Source: Spirodela intermedia
Lineage: Eukaryota; Streptophyta; Magnoliopsida; Alismatales; Araceae
Length of the DNA stretch: 64,000 nt
NCBI GenBank assembly: GCA_902729315.2
Contig: LR746264.1
Span: 6,851,878-6,915,877 of the forward strand
Direction of reading: 5' to 3'
Shown piece after piece: positions 28,176-40,266 of this stretch (positions are counted from its first letter, which is position 1; the number at the start of each line of letters is the position of its first letter). A program made the translations under genes and the position numbers. The notes beneath the pieces are model-generated. The model saw nothing but the letters and a program-made list of their open reading frames with translations, was not told the origin of the DNA and ran no database searches.

Positions 28176-29315
28176 CTACAACTACCTTGTTATGACTTCA
28201 CCTTAGTCGAAGACCTCATTGTGGTATGCGTCAATAAGATTGTCAAAAGCCTTGAGATTTCATAATTGATGAACTTGAATTGAAGGTTAAATATGTTATC
28301 ATGATGCAATCAAGTTCATACAAATAATATTTATAAAATCTCACTCTTCTATTTAGAATAAGTAAGGGTTAATCTTTAAGGAGTGTGAGTAATGAGAGTA
28401 AGAATTTTACTTATTTTATTTCTTATATATATATAGATATACTTGAGATTGTGAAGAACAAAATTAAATTTTAAAAAGATAAAGATTAGAGAAATAGAAA
28501 GTGTAGCAAAGGAGAGAGAGCAAAGGAGAGAGAATGAATCTAACATAATAGAATGATAAAATAAATAGTAAAATTAATTCTAACTAAGAATTAATCTATC
28601 TATGAAGAGGATTACAATGATGTCTCAAATATCATTACACCAGTCTTAGGTCGAGTGATGCTTGATCTATGACAATCTTAATGCGCTCAAAGTAATCTCT
28701 TCTCCATGATGGTCTTAGGCACAAGAGTGTCATTGACTAGGCCTTGATTTTCCTCTTATTCCTTCAGCTAGCCACTACTAGAGAGAGCCAAAAAGTTTCT
28801 TCCAAGAGGTGGGCGAGATGTCCTAATCTTCTCAAAATTAGGTCCCTGCAATAGATGGTTATGATTAATAATCGACTCTCTTGGTGGACGGCCTAGATTC
28901 TTCCATGAGGGCAACACTTTAATCCTTCTCTTAATCTCATATTAAGGTGCCCTAAGATGGGCAGCCTAGATCTTATCTCTTAATAATCCTTTTAGGTCCA
29001 AATAGACTAGGCCAATGTGACACCCTCTCTTGAGCCCATAAATATATTAGGCCAGCTCTATTCACAAGGTTTGGGTTTTTCCTTGGGCTAAAACTTGAGC
29101 TTCTTCCATGAGTCTTTGCAATGAAATATTTATCAAGAAAATGTGAGAGAATCACCACTTGACTTTATAAAAGTCAAGTGGGGTTAGTCTCATAATATAA
29201 ATAAAATAATAAAATAACATACATTAGGATTTAAATGATAAAATATTATAAATGTCATAATGAGTCAATAACATATGTATAATTGTATTCTCTACTTATT
29301 AATTAGGATCTATAT
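28176..29315. mobile_element. Unidentified ~1.1 kb insertion inside the 3' LTR
   Basis: Absent from the matching position of the two related LTRs. It has no readable coding frame. It contains a perfect 11-base inverted repeat with a 3-base loop at 29156-29180. I could not define terminal repeats or a target duplication, so its class is unknown. Confidence 0.5.
29156..29180. repeat. Perfect short hairpin, 11-bp arms
   Basis: CACTTGACTTT, a 3-base ATA loop, then the exact reverse complement AAAGTCAAGTG. It lies inside the extra segment of the 3' LTR. Confidence 0.85.
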
Positions 29316-29764
29316 ATAAGATATTAATATATAGATATAACTATTAATTTCTAATTATCAGTAATCAATGTGTCCCTTTCTCACATGTGTATGAATGCTC
29401 CTTGTCCCACATCTGACTAGCCACCAATGACGTGGAAGGGAAGTGATGCACACATGACCTCTACTAGTTCGTCCTTAGTTGCTCGAGCCTCTCCTCATTA
29501 CTTTATCTAATTGTGCTTTTGACTTGCTTGTGAGCCTAATTGGCTGACAAGTTTCCTCCTTTTTTTATCTTTTTGTTTTATTTTATTTTTCTTTATTTAT
29601 CTTAGAAATAAGATTAAAAAATTATATAATTAATTAAAAAAATCATATTAACTAACTAAAAATAAAATTTATATTTTAACATAAATATAAATCTATTTAT
29701 CATGAGTTAAGACTAAAATTATATTATTAATTAATTAATAACTCATGATAATGAAAACTTTTCA

Positions 29765-31700
29765 ATGATTATGTCTCTTAGTAATAGAATTATGAAAATT
29801 AATTAAAATTTATAAATTTTAATACATAAAATATAATTATAAATGATATAGTTCTAAATATTTTGAAATCTTAGATCAAATATTTAAGAATGATGCCAAG
29901 CACATAAATATTTAAGTAATCATTAGAATAATGGTTCAGACTTCTTTTAGTCACATCTTTATCACTTTTTCACTCATAGATATAATGCATAAGATGTTCT
30001 AATTTTATCAGTATTCATCTGAGAATAATATTGATGCTACATTTCTCTTTTTTCATAACTTTATTTTTTAAGTGTGTATAATATTTCTTCTTCTTTTTTT
30101 TATAATAGATAACTAGCTTTTCCTATAGATAAATTTTAACAATAGGAATGATGTCTCACACCTTTCATATGTACTTTTCATTTTCATATTTTTTTACATT
30201 ACTTTTTTTATGTTTTAAAAAATAAGTGATTTCTCCTCACAAGTCTAATAAATCAAAGTGTAAAATTTTCTATTAAACTCAAATGATCAATCAAATTTTC
30301 ACATTAAGTAACTACTATCTATCAAGATCATGAAGTGAAAATCTGTAAAATCAAATCTATATTATCTATTATGTATCCAAGGAGTATTCCAATAATTTAT
30401 GCTATTAAATCATTCTTTTAACTCAATAATAATCATCTTAATATTTTTTGATATCAATCAATCTAATTGATATAATTTTTTGTGGATGCAATATGATGTA
30501 AAAAATTTATAAATTAAATAGTTTTGACATTTATATTTAATATTTTTTAGTTTTATTTTCAGCAACAAGGAATTTGTCAAAAATAAATGAAAACTATCTT
30601 ATTTATAATTATAGTTTTTGAATTTCAGTAATATATGTCTTGAGGACTGGAATGTGAGAAAAGAGTCTTTTGAATTTTGAATTTCAAACTATTTTTTCTG
30701 CTATTTTTGACAATTTTTAAATTATTTTTTGTTGTTCTTGATAGAAAATCAAAAAACAAGTGTTACAATTTTTCTTTTTTTTAAAATTTCTTTTATAAGT
30801 GAGCATAAATAAATACAAACACATATTCTTAATCATCTAACAAAATAAATTAAGACTTAATACTTCATCCCCCAACTTAAAAATAATATTGTTTTCAATG
30901 ATAGAAAAATTGAAATAGAATATGTAGAAAATATAATTTTTAAGTGAAGCATAGATATATACAAAGTTAAGCACTAAAAATGTTGTCATAAAGGATAAAG
31001 TTTAGAAAGACATCATCTCAACCTCGTTTTTAATTTTTTATTTCATCTTACACTCTTCCCCATGCACTTTTATTCAAAAGATAAATACAAAAATAAATAC
31101 TATGAAATTCTAAGAAAAATAAAACTTAAAAAGACAACATAAAAACCATGAGTTGCCTCTCATGCAATGCTGAGTTTAATGTCTCCAACTTGACACATTA
31201 ATCTTACTCTTGAATTTCTTTTAATAATAACATTTATTTTTTTGTAAGACATTCATATTCTATGTAATGTTTAAGCCATTGTCTATTGACCTTAAAGTTA
31301 TGATCAATTTTAGGATATTTAATTATTACAGCCCAATGATCACATGTCTCTTCCACAAGATAACGCTTTGTCTATTTCAATTTTAATTTTATGAGAATAA
31401 TTTCAGCCTAGAATCATATAACCACACTTTTTGTCTAACATTAAAAAAAATCTGCTAATGAATTTATCATGAAAGGCTTTAGTTTTTTCTTTATATATTC
31501 ATAAGCTTCATTCCTCAAATCTTCTAATTCATGTAACTAAAAAATTCTATGTTAACCAGCTGATTTTTCATCTATACTTCAATTTTTTTATAACCAATAA
31601 TGTTTTATGCTTTATTTTCAAAAGAAGATGACATGATTTTCTAAAAATAAGACAAAATGGGGACATACCTATGAAATTTTTATAAATTGTTCAATAAGCC
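29765..31700 (-). other. Athila-like post-integrase region
   Basis: The minus strand downstream of the integrase core, up to the 3' LTR. Near 31170 a short stretch (ETLNSALHERQ) resembles the protein tail that follows integrase in this lineage. The rest, about 1.3 kb, is very AT-rich and non-coding. Confidence 0.45.
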
Positions 31701-32097
31701 TATAATATATCTTGTAATTTTGTGAACCGGTCTTTTCTATCTGGTCTAATTATTGTTCTTAAATTCTCTGAATTTTCTTATTTACTACTTTAGCTAATCT
31801 ATTTGTTTGGGGATGATATGGGGTGACTACTCAATGGTGTATTCTATTCTTTTGTAACATTTCTTTGAAATGTTTATTTGTAAAATCTGTTCCTATATCA
31901 CAAATAATTACTCGAAGACATTCAAACTAATAGCACAACTAGTAGTAATAATTATCATGATTTTATAATCATTAGTTCTTATAGGAATAGCCTGCCCACT
32001 TATCCACATAACTAATAATAAGCAAAATATATTCATACTTTTCAGTTGATGGGAAGGGAACTATGAAGTCTATACCCTATACATCAAAAATTTAAAC

Positions 32098-32288
32098 TAC
32101 TAACATGTTACTTATAAACATTTCATCTCTTTTATTAATGTTATTTATAGATTAATATAAAATACATGTTCAACTAAATTTTACAGAATCTTTATTTATG
32201 TTACCACTAACATGTTACTTATAGACATTTCATCTCTTTTATTCATGTTATTTATAGATTTATATAACATACATGTTCAACTATGAAC
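32098..32288. repeat. Imperfect tandem duplication, ~110 bp unit
   Basis: ACTAACATGTTACTTATA followed by ACATTTCATCTCTTTTATT appears at 32098 and again at 32208, each block ending in ACATGTTCAACTA. It adjoins the primer-site-like end of the LTR fragment, so it may be leader sequence of that element. Confidence 0.8.
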
Positions 32289-33340
32289 TAAATTTTGGTG
32301 CCAAAATTTGACGTGACTTAGTCGTTATATAGTAAATCATGTAGATTTAAAAATCATAAAACTAGAAAGTATAAAGTTTCATATATTTAGAAGTATTTTT
32401 GAACAAATATATCAATTATAATTCAATAAAACTTTCAAAAATAGCAGTAATTTTCAAATTGATCACAAAGATGTAATATAATATCGAGTAATTATTTAAA
32501 ATTTTCTTCAAAGAATACTATTTTCTATAAATTTTATACTAGAAAATAAAAAAGAAATATAGTTAAAATTCACAAAAAAGGGAAATAAGGGTGTGGACAT
32601 CAAGATGTTGTCAGTGCCTGATGAATGTCAATTAGGTAGAAACAAAGTTCCATCCAGCGATTCTTACGTAAACAATTACAAATAATTTAATTGATCAAAT
32701 TAAGATCTATAAAAACTAGAAGAATTGTAATTGAGTGAAGTATAGGTTAGTAAATTTAAAATCAACAAATTATCATTAAATGAAGTGAAAATTAAGTTGA
32801 AAGTAGAAAAATAGAGTTCCGGTGTCATGGTGGCGATGCGTTGGCGATGCACCAGAATCTTGAGCGTTTAAGAGGATTGTCGTGTAGTGTCTATGGCCTC
32901 AAAGGTTCTCCTTAGATAAAGACGACCTGGGCAATATCTAGATCTTTTTGCAAAGTCTAGAGATCAATGAAATGGGTCGTTAAATCATCTACAATGGCTG
33001 TCACCTGACAGAGTGGAAAAATGGTAACTTTGTGGCTCTCCAGTGGCTGTCACCCGACGAAGAGGAGCTGGATAGAGGTGGGACGCATGTCATAGAGCTT
33101 CATCCTCAGGTCCGCACATCAAGAAGAGGCTCTTCATCGCATCCGATACACTCTCAAGAGGTGGTGACTTGTCTCTCGATGGATTGCCCTCTTCCTGACA
33201 ACAGCTTGTTCGTCGATCAATTGGAGATGCTTTACTCGATGGATTCACGATTCTTTTATCGGAAATCATTTAGCAATTTTAGTAACAATGCTCCACAAGT
33301 CACATCAGTAGGCCATTAAAAATCACACTAAAATTTTTTT
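32289..33340 (-). repeat. Truncated Athila-like LTR plus primer-site end, inside the integrase region
   Basis: Matches the low-coordinate ~1 kb of the LTR at 40267-41895 (for example GGCGATGCG near 32830 and GACGAAGAGGAGCT near 33056). At 32309 it joins CCAAAATT on its low side, which on the minus strand reads as an LTR-to-primer-site boundary (TTTTGGCACCA). It lacks the other end of the LTR and its hairpin. The open frame at 33032-33319 is internal to this repeat and is not a gene. Confidence 0.7.
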
Positions 33341-36300
33341 GTAGTTATTTTTGTTCAAAAAAATGTCCTCCATAGTTAGATAAATGACACATATTAAGAA
33401 TGCTCTAATATTCTTCTTCAAGAACACATCTCTTTAAAATTGATCATTGCCTAAGTAATATAAATCAAGATCATGCCAAAAATAATTTTTAATTGTAGAA
33501 AATAAATATTTTTTAATTCTTATCTCGTTGTTCTGAAAACAAAATTAGAAATTAAAAAATTAACAATATGTGCATATACCATAGTAATGGTTGATGTTGA
33601 GCTGCCATCAATTATTTATTTTGAAATACATCTTATAAAGGTACAACATTTATTCATGTATCACTTAATCTAGAAAGATGGTCAGCAACAATATTTTTGA
33701 AACCTTTTTAATCTTTTATTTTTAATTCAAATTTCTATAAAAATAAAATCTATCTTAATAAATTTGGCTTTGTATTTTTCTTATTTAATAAATATTTTAA
33801 TAATGCATGATCAATATAAATAATAATATTAGCTCTTAAAATATATGATGTAAATCTTTCTAAGAAAATACCACATGTAGCAACTCATTTAAAGTCGTGG
33901 CATACTTTAATTGAGCATCGGATATAGTTTTACTAACATATGAAATTACTATGGGTTTTGAAAGAGATGCATATAGTCCTAGCATGACTCTCACTGCATA
34001 ATTAGATGCATCATACATCATTTCAAATGAAAGAGATCAATCAAGAACTGGTAAAATGAGTGTTTTCAGTAAGTAATCTTTTTATTTCAGAAAAAAATAC
34101 AACATATCTCATCACAATTAAAAGGCACATCTCTAGATAATAACATGGTGAGAGGTTTAATTTTTTTAAAAAATATTAAATAAATTTTCTATAATAACCT
34201 ACATGACTCAAGAAAAAATTGATCTATTTTACTAAATTTAGAGGTTGCATTTTAGATATAATATTAATTTTTCTCTATTTACCTCTAAACCCCTTTCACT
34301 CATAATAGAACCCAACAAAACTCCCTCTCTAACCACAAAATGTGATTTTTCCCAACTCAAAATTATTTTTTTCTATACATTTCTCAAGTACATGTTGTAA
34401 ATGATTTAAGCATTCATAAAATGACTTATCAAAAAAAAATCAAAAAATCGTCCATAAAAATTTTCATATATTTTTCAGTCATATAAAAAAAAGACAACAT
34501 ACATCTTTTAAATGTGGCTAGAGCAATACACAACCCAAAAGCATACGTTTAAAAGTAAAAGTACAAAATAGACAAATAAAAGTTATTCTTTTTCTTGATC
34601 TAAAGGATTTAATAAATTTGATTGTAACCAAAATATCCATCTAGAAAATAAAAAAGTTTTTACAACTATTTTTTATATAATTTAATTAATTTTTAAATAG
34701 TATGAGAAAATGATATTTTTTAGTAGTTGAGTTAATTTTTTATAATCAATGCAAACCCTCCAACTTTGAAATACAATAAATAGTATGAGTAGTCAACTAC
34801 TTTATTTTTGTTTTTTTATAATTTTCATCATGTTATGATTTAATCTTCATATTGATTCTCTATTGGTTCTAGCCCTTTCTTTTAGATATATACTATGCAT
34901 GCATACAAAAGCCTTTTTATGCATACAAAAAAACTCATATCAATGTCTTTAAGATCATCCATTTTTCAGTCAATAGCCTTTTTATCTTTTTAAAGTACAT
35001 GTGTCAATTCTTCTTCATATTGATCACTCAAATTAACTGTAATAATAATAGAAAATAAATTATTTTCCTCTAAAAATATATATTTTACACTATAGAGAAG
35101 AGGTTTCAACTCTAAATTCAAATGATCTTCCTCTGTCTTTCCTCTCAAATTTATATTCTCTATTTCTTCTAATTATTGCAGCACACAATCATCAATAACA
35201 TCTAGATCATTAAAATCATCTACAAGATCTATAGTATGACAACTATGTACTTAGGATTTCTTAAGATCATTTGATAACTCAAATTTTAATTTCTACTTAT
35301 TGATCTCCATAATAAATTTTCACAATATCTATGAGAAAATTAATATTTATTTTTGCTTTATGAAAAAATGATATCCCTAGGATGATTGGGGCATCATAAA
35401 ACTATATATTACAATCTATTTTCAACATTACAAATCAGTTATAAATTTACACTCTTTAATTGTCACTATCATATTTTTTAAAACATCTTTGATCTTTTGA
35501 TGGATTTATTTGCAAATTACAAGGTCAGTAAAAGGTTTAAAATAAAAATATTAAAGTTATCACAAATACTTACAAGTAATAAATTGATATGAACACTAGT
35601 GTCAAGTAATACATTCTGAAAAATAAATTTACTAATATCATAGAAAATTATAAGAGCACCAATATCTCTCAATTTTTATGGTAATTGATTTAATAATAAA
35701 ACACTAGAATGTATAAATAATTTTCTACTCTGTGTCATTTTTGGTGCACACATTTCTTTTAAAATTCTAGCATATTCAGCAATATATTCAACAACAATGA
35801 GTAAAGGAAGACTAATATGCACATCTTGTAAAATTTTATTTATTTCTTCATTATGTTCTTTTCTCTTTCTTTGTTTAGGCTCTAGAGCTTTAGGAAATAT
35901 AATGGTTATTTTCTCTTTCAAAATTTCCTTGGTAGTATCTATAAAATCTTTTTCTACACTTATTTGATTTTGTTTTGGGCAATCCACGTTTTCTTTTTCT
36001 TCTAATATTTTGAGATCATGTAAAATCTTCCCACTCCTTAATGGATTCATTTTCTTAACATTTTTATTTTGTGATTTTTTTCTTAGATATATGCTACTAG
36101 ACTCTCTTTACTAAAATCCTACTATTGGATAATTCTCTGGATTTCTATAGGTTGATTAGGTAGTCGTCCTTCTTCTCTCTCATTCCTAAGAGTGCCTATT
36201 GATTGTTTTCGCTACAACATCATTTGATTCATAGTTTGTTGTATCATTTAGCTCATTGTTTCATAAATTATTTAGCTCATTTGCTGAATCATTTTCAAAG

Positions 36301-37658
36301 CATCAAATTAGGTTTGAGAGGGCTGATTTTTTCTTAAATATGTTTTCTGATTTTAGACAAAATTCAGAATTTAAATTGTGTCTAAGTGCATTTAGATTTC
36401 GAATATTATTTAGATCTCTTCAATTAATATTATAAGAATTAAAAATAATTTTTCTATTTTATTAAACCTATGGGCTACTTACACTTCTTTTTTGTATAGA
36501 CTGATATGATTGATCTAAATTATAACATTGAAATTCAAAATAATCATTTTCACCTTACATAAGACAAATATCATTTGAATTAAATTGAGGGTTATGAGAC
36601 TTTCTAATCTTTTTAATTAATAAATTAAGATTTTTTAATATTTAATTAATATGATTAACCTATTTCTTAAATTAGAATCATCTTGATGATGTAATTTATT
36701 TATTTTTTCTTATCTCTATCATATAACTCAAAAAAGACTTGATCTTTAAAATTTTCACTTAAGTTCTCATAAAGGCTGTAAATCTCATTATGAGTTTTCT
36801 CCATAAAAGCTCCTTCACATATAGAATCAACCATATTTTTATGTTGTTTTAATAATTCATCATAATTTTTTTTATTAAGCTAGCATTTGGTATAACATGA
36901 TGATGTCACTTTAAAATCTTTAAATTTTTCATGTGTCTTATGTAAAGTTTCTCCTAACCTTTGAGCAAAACTCATATGTTTTCTCATATTTTTGATTTTT
37001 TCTTAAGGAATAAAATTTTCAAAGAAAGGCATATTCTACATCTTTCTAACTCATTAATTCTCTATCTAATGTGGATAGCGAATAAGTAGCCTTATCCCTA
37101 AGTGTATGATGAACTAATTTTATCTTAATAATTTCTAGTGTAACTTGAGAAAGATTAACTAAATTACAGATCACATGAAATTTTTTTAAATGCTGTTGAA
37201 GTTCTTCTTAAGGTAATATATGAAAATTAGGGAGCATTCGGAAAAAAATTAGATTTTTTTGAATTTAGCTTTGGCTACTAATTGGACTTTAATATTAAAT
37301 GCTCATTGAAATGAATAAAAAATATAATATTTTTTTATACTCATAGAATTGTTCTCAATTTGACTTTTACTACTTTTAAGATCCATCAAAATTAACTTTT
37401 CTTTTGAATTTTTAGTTTTGGACAAAATAGTGAAAGAATTTTCTAGCCTTAGATGTAAGGATCTTCTACTACTCATATATCAATAAATTTGAGGAAAATA
37501 AATTTTACCCTTCTTCAACTGATCTACCTTACCTTATTGCTCTTCATTTCTCTTTTTTTATGTAAAATAAAAATTAAAAATTATATTTTTGTGTACTTAG
37601 AGAAAAATATAAAATAAAAAATATTATGTAGTACATCTCCAACAATGACGTCAAAATT

Positions 37659-39482
37659 TGACATGATTTAATACTTGTATAATAAATCATGCAAATTTAA
37701 AATTTATAAAACTAGAAAATATTAAAATTTAAAATTTTAGAAATATAATAGAATAAATAAATCAATTATAATTCAATAAAAGGTTTCAAAAAGAATAATA
37801 AAATTTCAGGTCGATCATAGGGATGTAAGATCATATGGATAATATTTTAAAATTTTCTTAAAAGGATATGATTTTTAGACTAAATAATAAATATAAAATA
37901 TATTTAAAATTCACAAAAATGACAAAATAAGAGTGTGGAGGTCAAGATGACATCAGCACCTAATGAATGCGAGTCGGGTGGAAATAGAGTTTCACTCGAC
38001 GATTTTCACATAAGCAGTTACATACAATTTAATAAGTCAAATTAAGTTATGTTAAAGCTAAAATAATTATAATTTAATAAAAAAGAGTTTCAAAACTTGA
38101 AATCACATAGTATTATAAAATTAAGTAGAAATTAAGTTTAAAGTAAGAAATATAGAGTACCTACCTCACAATATCAATCGCCGAAAATTCGTATTTGGGA
38201 GGATTATCATGTTATGTCTATAAGCTTGAAGTCACTCTATGGTCACAAATAATGTGAATAATATCTAGATCTTCTTATGAAGTCTAGAAATCAATGAAGT
38301 AGGTCGTTGAATCATCTCTAGTGGTTATCATCTGACGAAGTGAAAAAATAGTGACTTTGTGGCTCTTTAATGGTTATCACTCAACAGAGTAGAAAAATGA
38401 TGACTTTGTGACTCTCCGACAGCTATCGACAAAGTGAAAAAATAATGACTTTACAATGCTCTAATGACTATCACCTAACATAGATGAGCTTGATAGAGGT
38501 GGGGCATATTTTAGAGACTTCATCCTTAAATCCACACAACAAGAAGAGGTTCTTCATCATATACAGTACACTCATTAAGTGACGACTAGTCTCATGACAA
38601 AACGTCCTCTTTCTAACGACAACTAGTTGTCAATCAATTATGGATTATTTACTCAATGAATTTACGACCCTTTTATATAGAATCATTAAACAATTTTAGT
38701 AATGATGTTTTGCCAATCACATTGATGAGATTTTCATTAATGATTGATCAATTCTAACAACTTAATCGTTCATTAGAAATCTACAAGAAAATTATGATTT
38801 ATTCAAATAAAAATATGAATTTTAACTCTACTAGGATTCAAATCCTCATCACTCATCTATCTATATGAGAGAGACTTAAATAAGTTCATGAATACCTTTG
38901 TAAAGTGACATTACAATTGTATCTTCTTCTAATAAATAAAAGATATTTTAGGTATTAAAATTATGAAAACTTTGTTGGTAGGTTGTGACTACTAGTTTAG
39001 TCTCACATTAGTTATATGTCAAGTTTTGAGGTGGATATATAGTAATAAAAGATTTGGTAATCAATGTGTCCCTTTCTCGCATGTATATGACCACTTCTTG
39101 CCCCACACCCGACTCGCCATAGGTGATGTGGAAGAGGAGTGACACACATGTGTCCCTTGTTTGTCCATCCTTAGTCACTCAATCCCTTACTTGCAGCTCT
39201 ACTTGATTGTGCTTTCAACCCGCTTGCAACCCCTGCTAACTAGCGCGTTCTCTCTTTTTTCTAGCTTTTTATTTTATTTTATTTATCTTCATTTATTTCA
39301 AAAATAGAATTATAAAAATTATTTAAAATTATATAAATTATATAATTCATTAAAAAACTATATTAATAAAATAAATTTAATTTTCACATTTTAATCTTAA
39401 ATATAAGTCTATTTATCATGAGTTAAGGGTAAAACTATATTATTAATTAATTAATAAATAACTCATGATAATGAAGACATTA
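37659..39482 (-). repeat. Athila-like 5' LTR, 1824 bp
   Basis: Begins TGACATGATTT on the plus strand and ends GACATTA. On the minus strand it is followed by the primer-site-like TTTTGACGTCATTGTTG. It carries the terminal inverted repeat TTATCATGAGTTAA / TAACTCATGATAA at 39413-39471. It is poorer in CpG than the solo LTR at 40267, consistent with age. Confidence 0.75.
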
Positions 39483-40266
39483 GATTATCACTTACAAAAC
39501 AATGTAAATATATTTCTAAACTATGATTGACAACTTTATTTTGGTCATATGTCTCCTAGTGGTAAGTGGAGCTCATCTTCAAAGAAGTCTCTTGTAGTGA
39601 ATGAAGCTCCATCCAAAATAAGTTAATGAAGATGTTATCATGATTTGACACAATAGAGGATACAAAACATATAGACACATAACTTCCTTGGCAAAATTAG
39701 TTGTTATATTCTAAGCTAAGAATGGGTTTTCTAGGGGAATATGGTAGTTGTATTTACTAAGGCAGTCTATAATCACTACAATTGTGTCTAATTTCTTATA
39801 TTTTAGTAAATCCTTCCACAAAGTCCATGGATGTCTCCTAATATCTAGCTTAGGATTGATAGTGGCTATACCAATCCTAGTAGAGTGAGTGTAAAGGATT
39901 TGAATTAGAGATACATAGAATACTAGTTGATGTGAGCCTTCACATCCTTTTTCATTCTATGCTAGAAAAATTATTGAGCTAGTCACAAGTTTGTGTTCAA
40001 GAAACTAGTGTGGCCCCCTAATTCATTGTCATGAAATTCTACCAATAGTTTTGAGATGAGAACTAATGAACTTGGTAATGTTAATCTGTCCTTATACAAG
40101 AAGAAGTTATTAGTAAATGTGTAATGTGGGTTAGTCTATGTACCTTGCTGTAATGTGCAGATGATGTTGGTGAAGTGGGGGTCACTAAGCATTTCATGCT
40201 TTGGCATGTGTAAGTTAAGTCACTCTAAGACAAATACTAAAAATATCATGTGAGCCTCTAGGTAGG
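39483..40266 (-). pseudogene. Chromovirus integrase N-terminal remnant
   Basis: Minus-strand frames with LLYKDRLTLPSS, then EFHDNELGGHTSFL, which matches the zinc-binding (HHCC) region of Ty3/gypsy integrases, and GDIHGL and LSKY in the catalytic core. It breaks off at the target duplication of the Athila-like element and resumes at 26732. Confidence 0.8.

Larger units (their letters stand above)
26733..29764 (-). repeat. Athila-like 3' LTR, enlarged by a ~1.1 kb internal insertion
   Basis: Shares its start (TGACATGATT), its middle and its end (TTATCATGAGTTAA hairpin) with the copies at 37659-39482 and 40267-41895. Relative to those, about 28176-29315 is extra. The flanks of the extra segment (GTTTTGA on one side, TAATCAATGTGTCC on the other) are adjacent in the 5' LTR. 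Confidence 0.75.
31770..37600 (-). pseudogene. Athila-like gag-pol remnants
   Basis: Broken reading frames of a Ty3/gypsy polyprotein. The 124-codon open piece at 36050-35676 spans the gag/protease junction type. The RNase H segment near 34000 shows DASNYAV and YVSKT, and ADHLSRL lies near 33680. The zinc-finger half of the integrase is near 33400 and the core near 31900, separated by the inserted LTR fragment. No intact enzyme remains. Confidence 0.75.
26733..39482 (-). mobile_element. Athila-like Ty3/gypsy retrotransposon nested in the chromovirus
   Basis: Minus-strand element of 12.7 kb. The 5' LTR is 37659-39482. Next to it (37658-37640) is a primer-site-like sequence resembling the TGGCGCC-type site of Athila/Tat elements. 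Gag-protease coding follows at ~37500-35676; the frame 36050-35676 has the FPKAL...DVHISLPLL...AEYARILKEM pattern typical of this lineage. Then come reverse transcriptase ~34900-34250, RNase H ~34200-33690 ending in ADHLSRL, and an integrase zinc-finger at ~33450-33360. A foreign LTR fragment interrupts at ~33340-32100. The integrase core at 32090-31770 includes WAG and TPYHPQTN. The 3' LTR is 26733-29764. Frames are broken by many stops. Assignment as Athila-like rests on the LTR length, primer site and protease-region motif. Confidence 0.8.

Noticed and set aside
29156-29180. Hairpin as a bacterial-type terminator
   Set aside because: The context is a plant retrotransposon LTR, and nothing around it is transcribed as a bacterial unit.
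33032-33319. Plus-strand 95-codon open frame
   Set aside because: It lies inside the LTR fragment and its sequence recurs in the other LTR copies, where it is broken.
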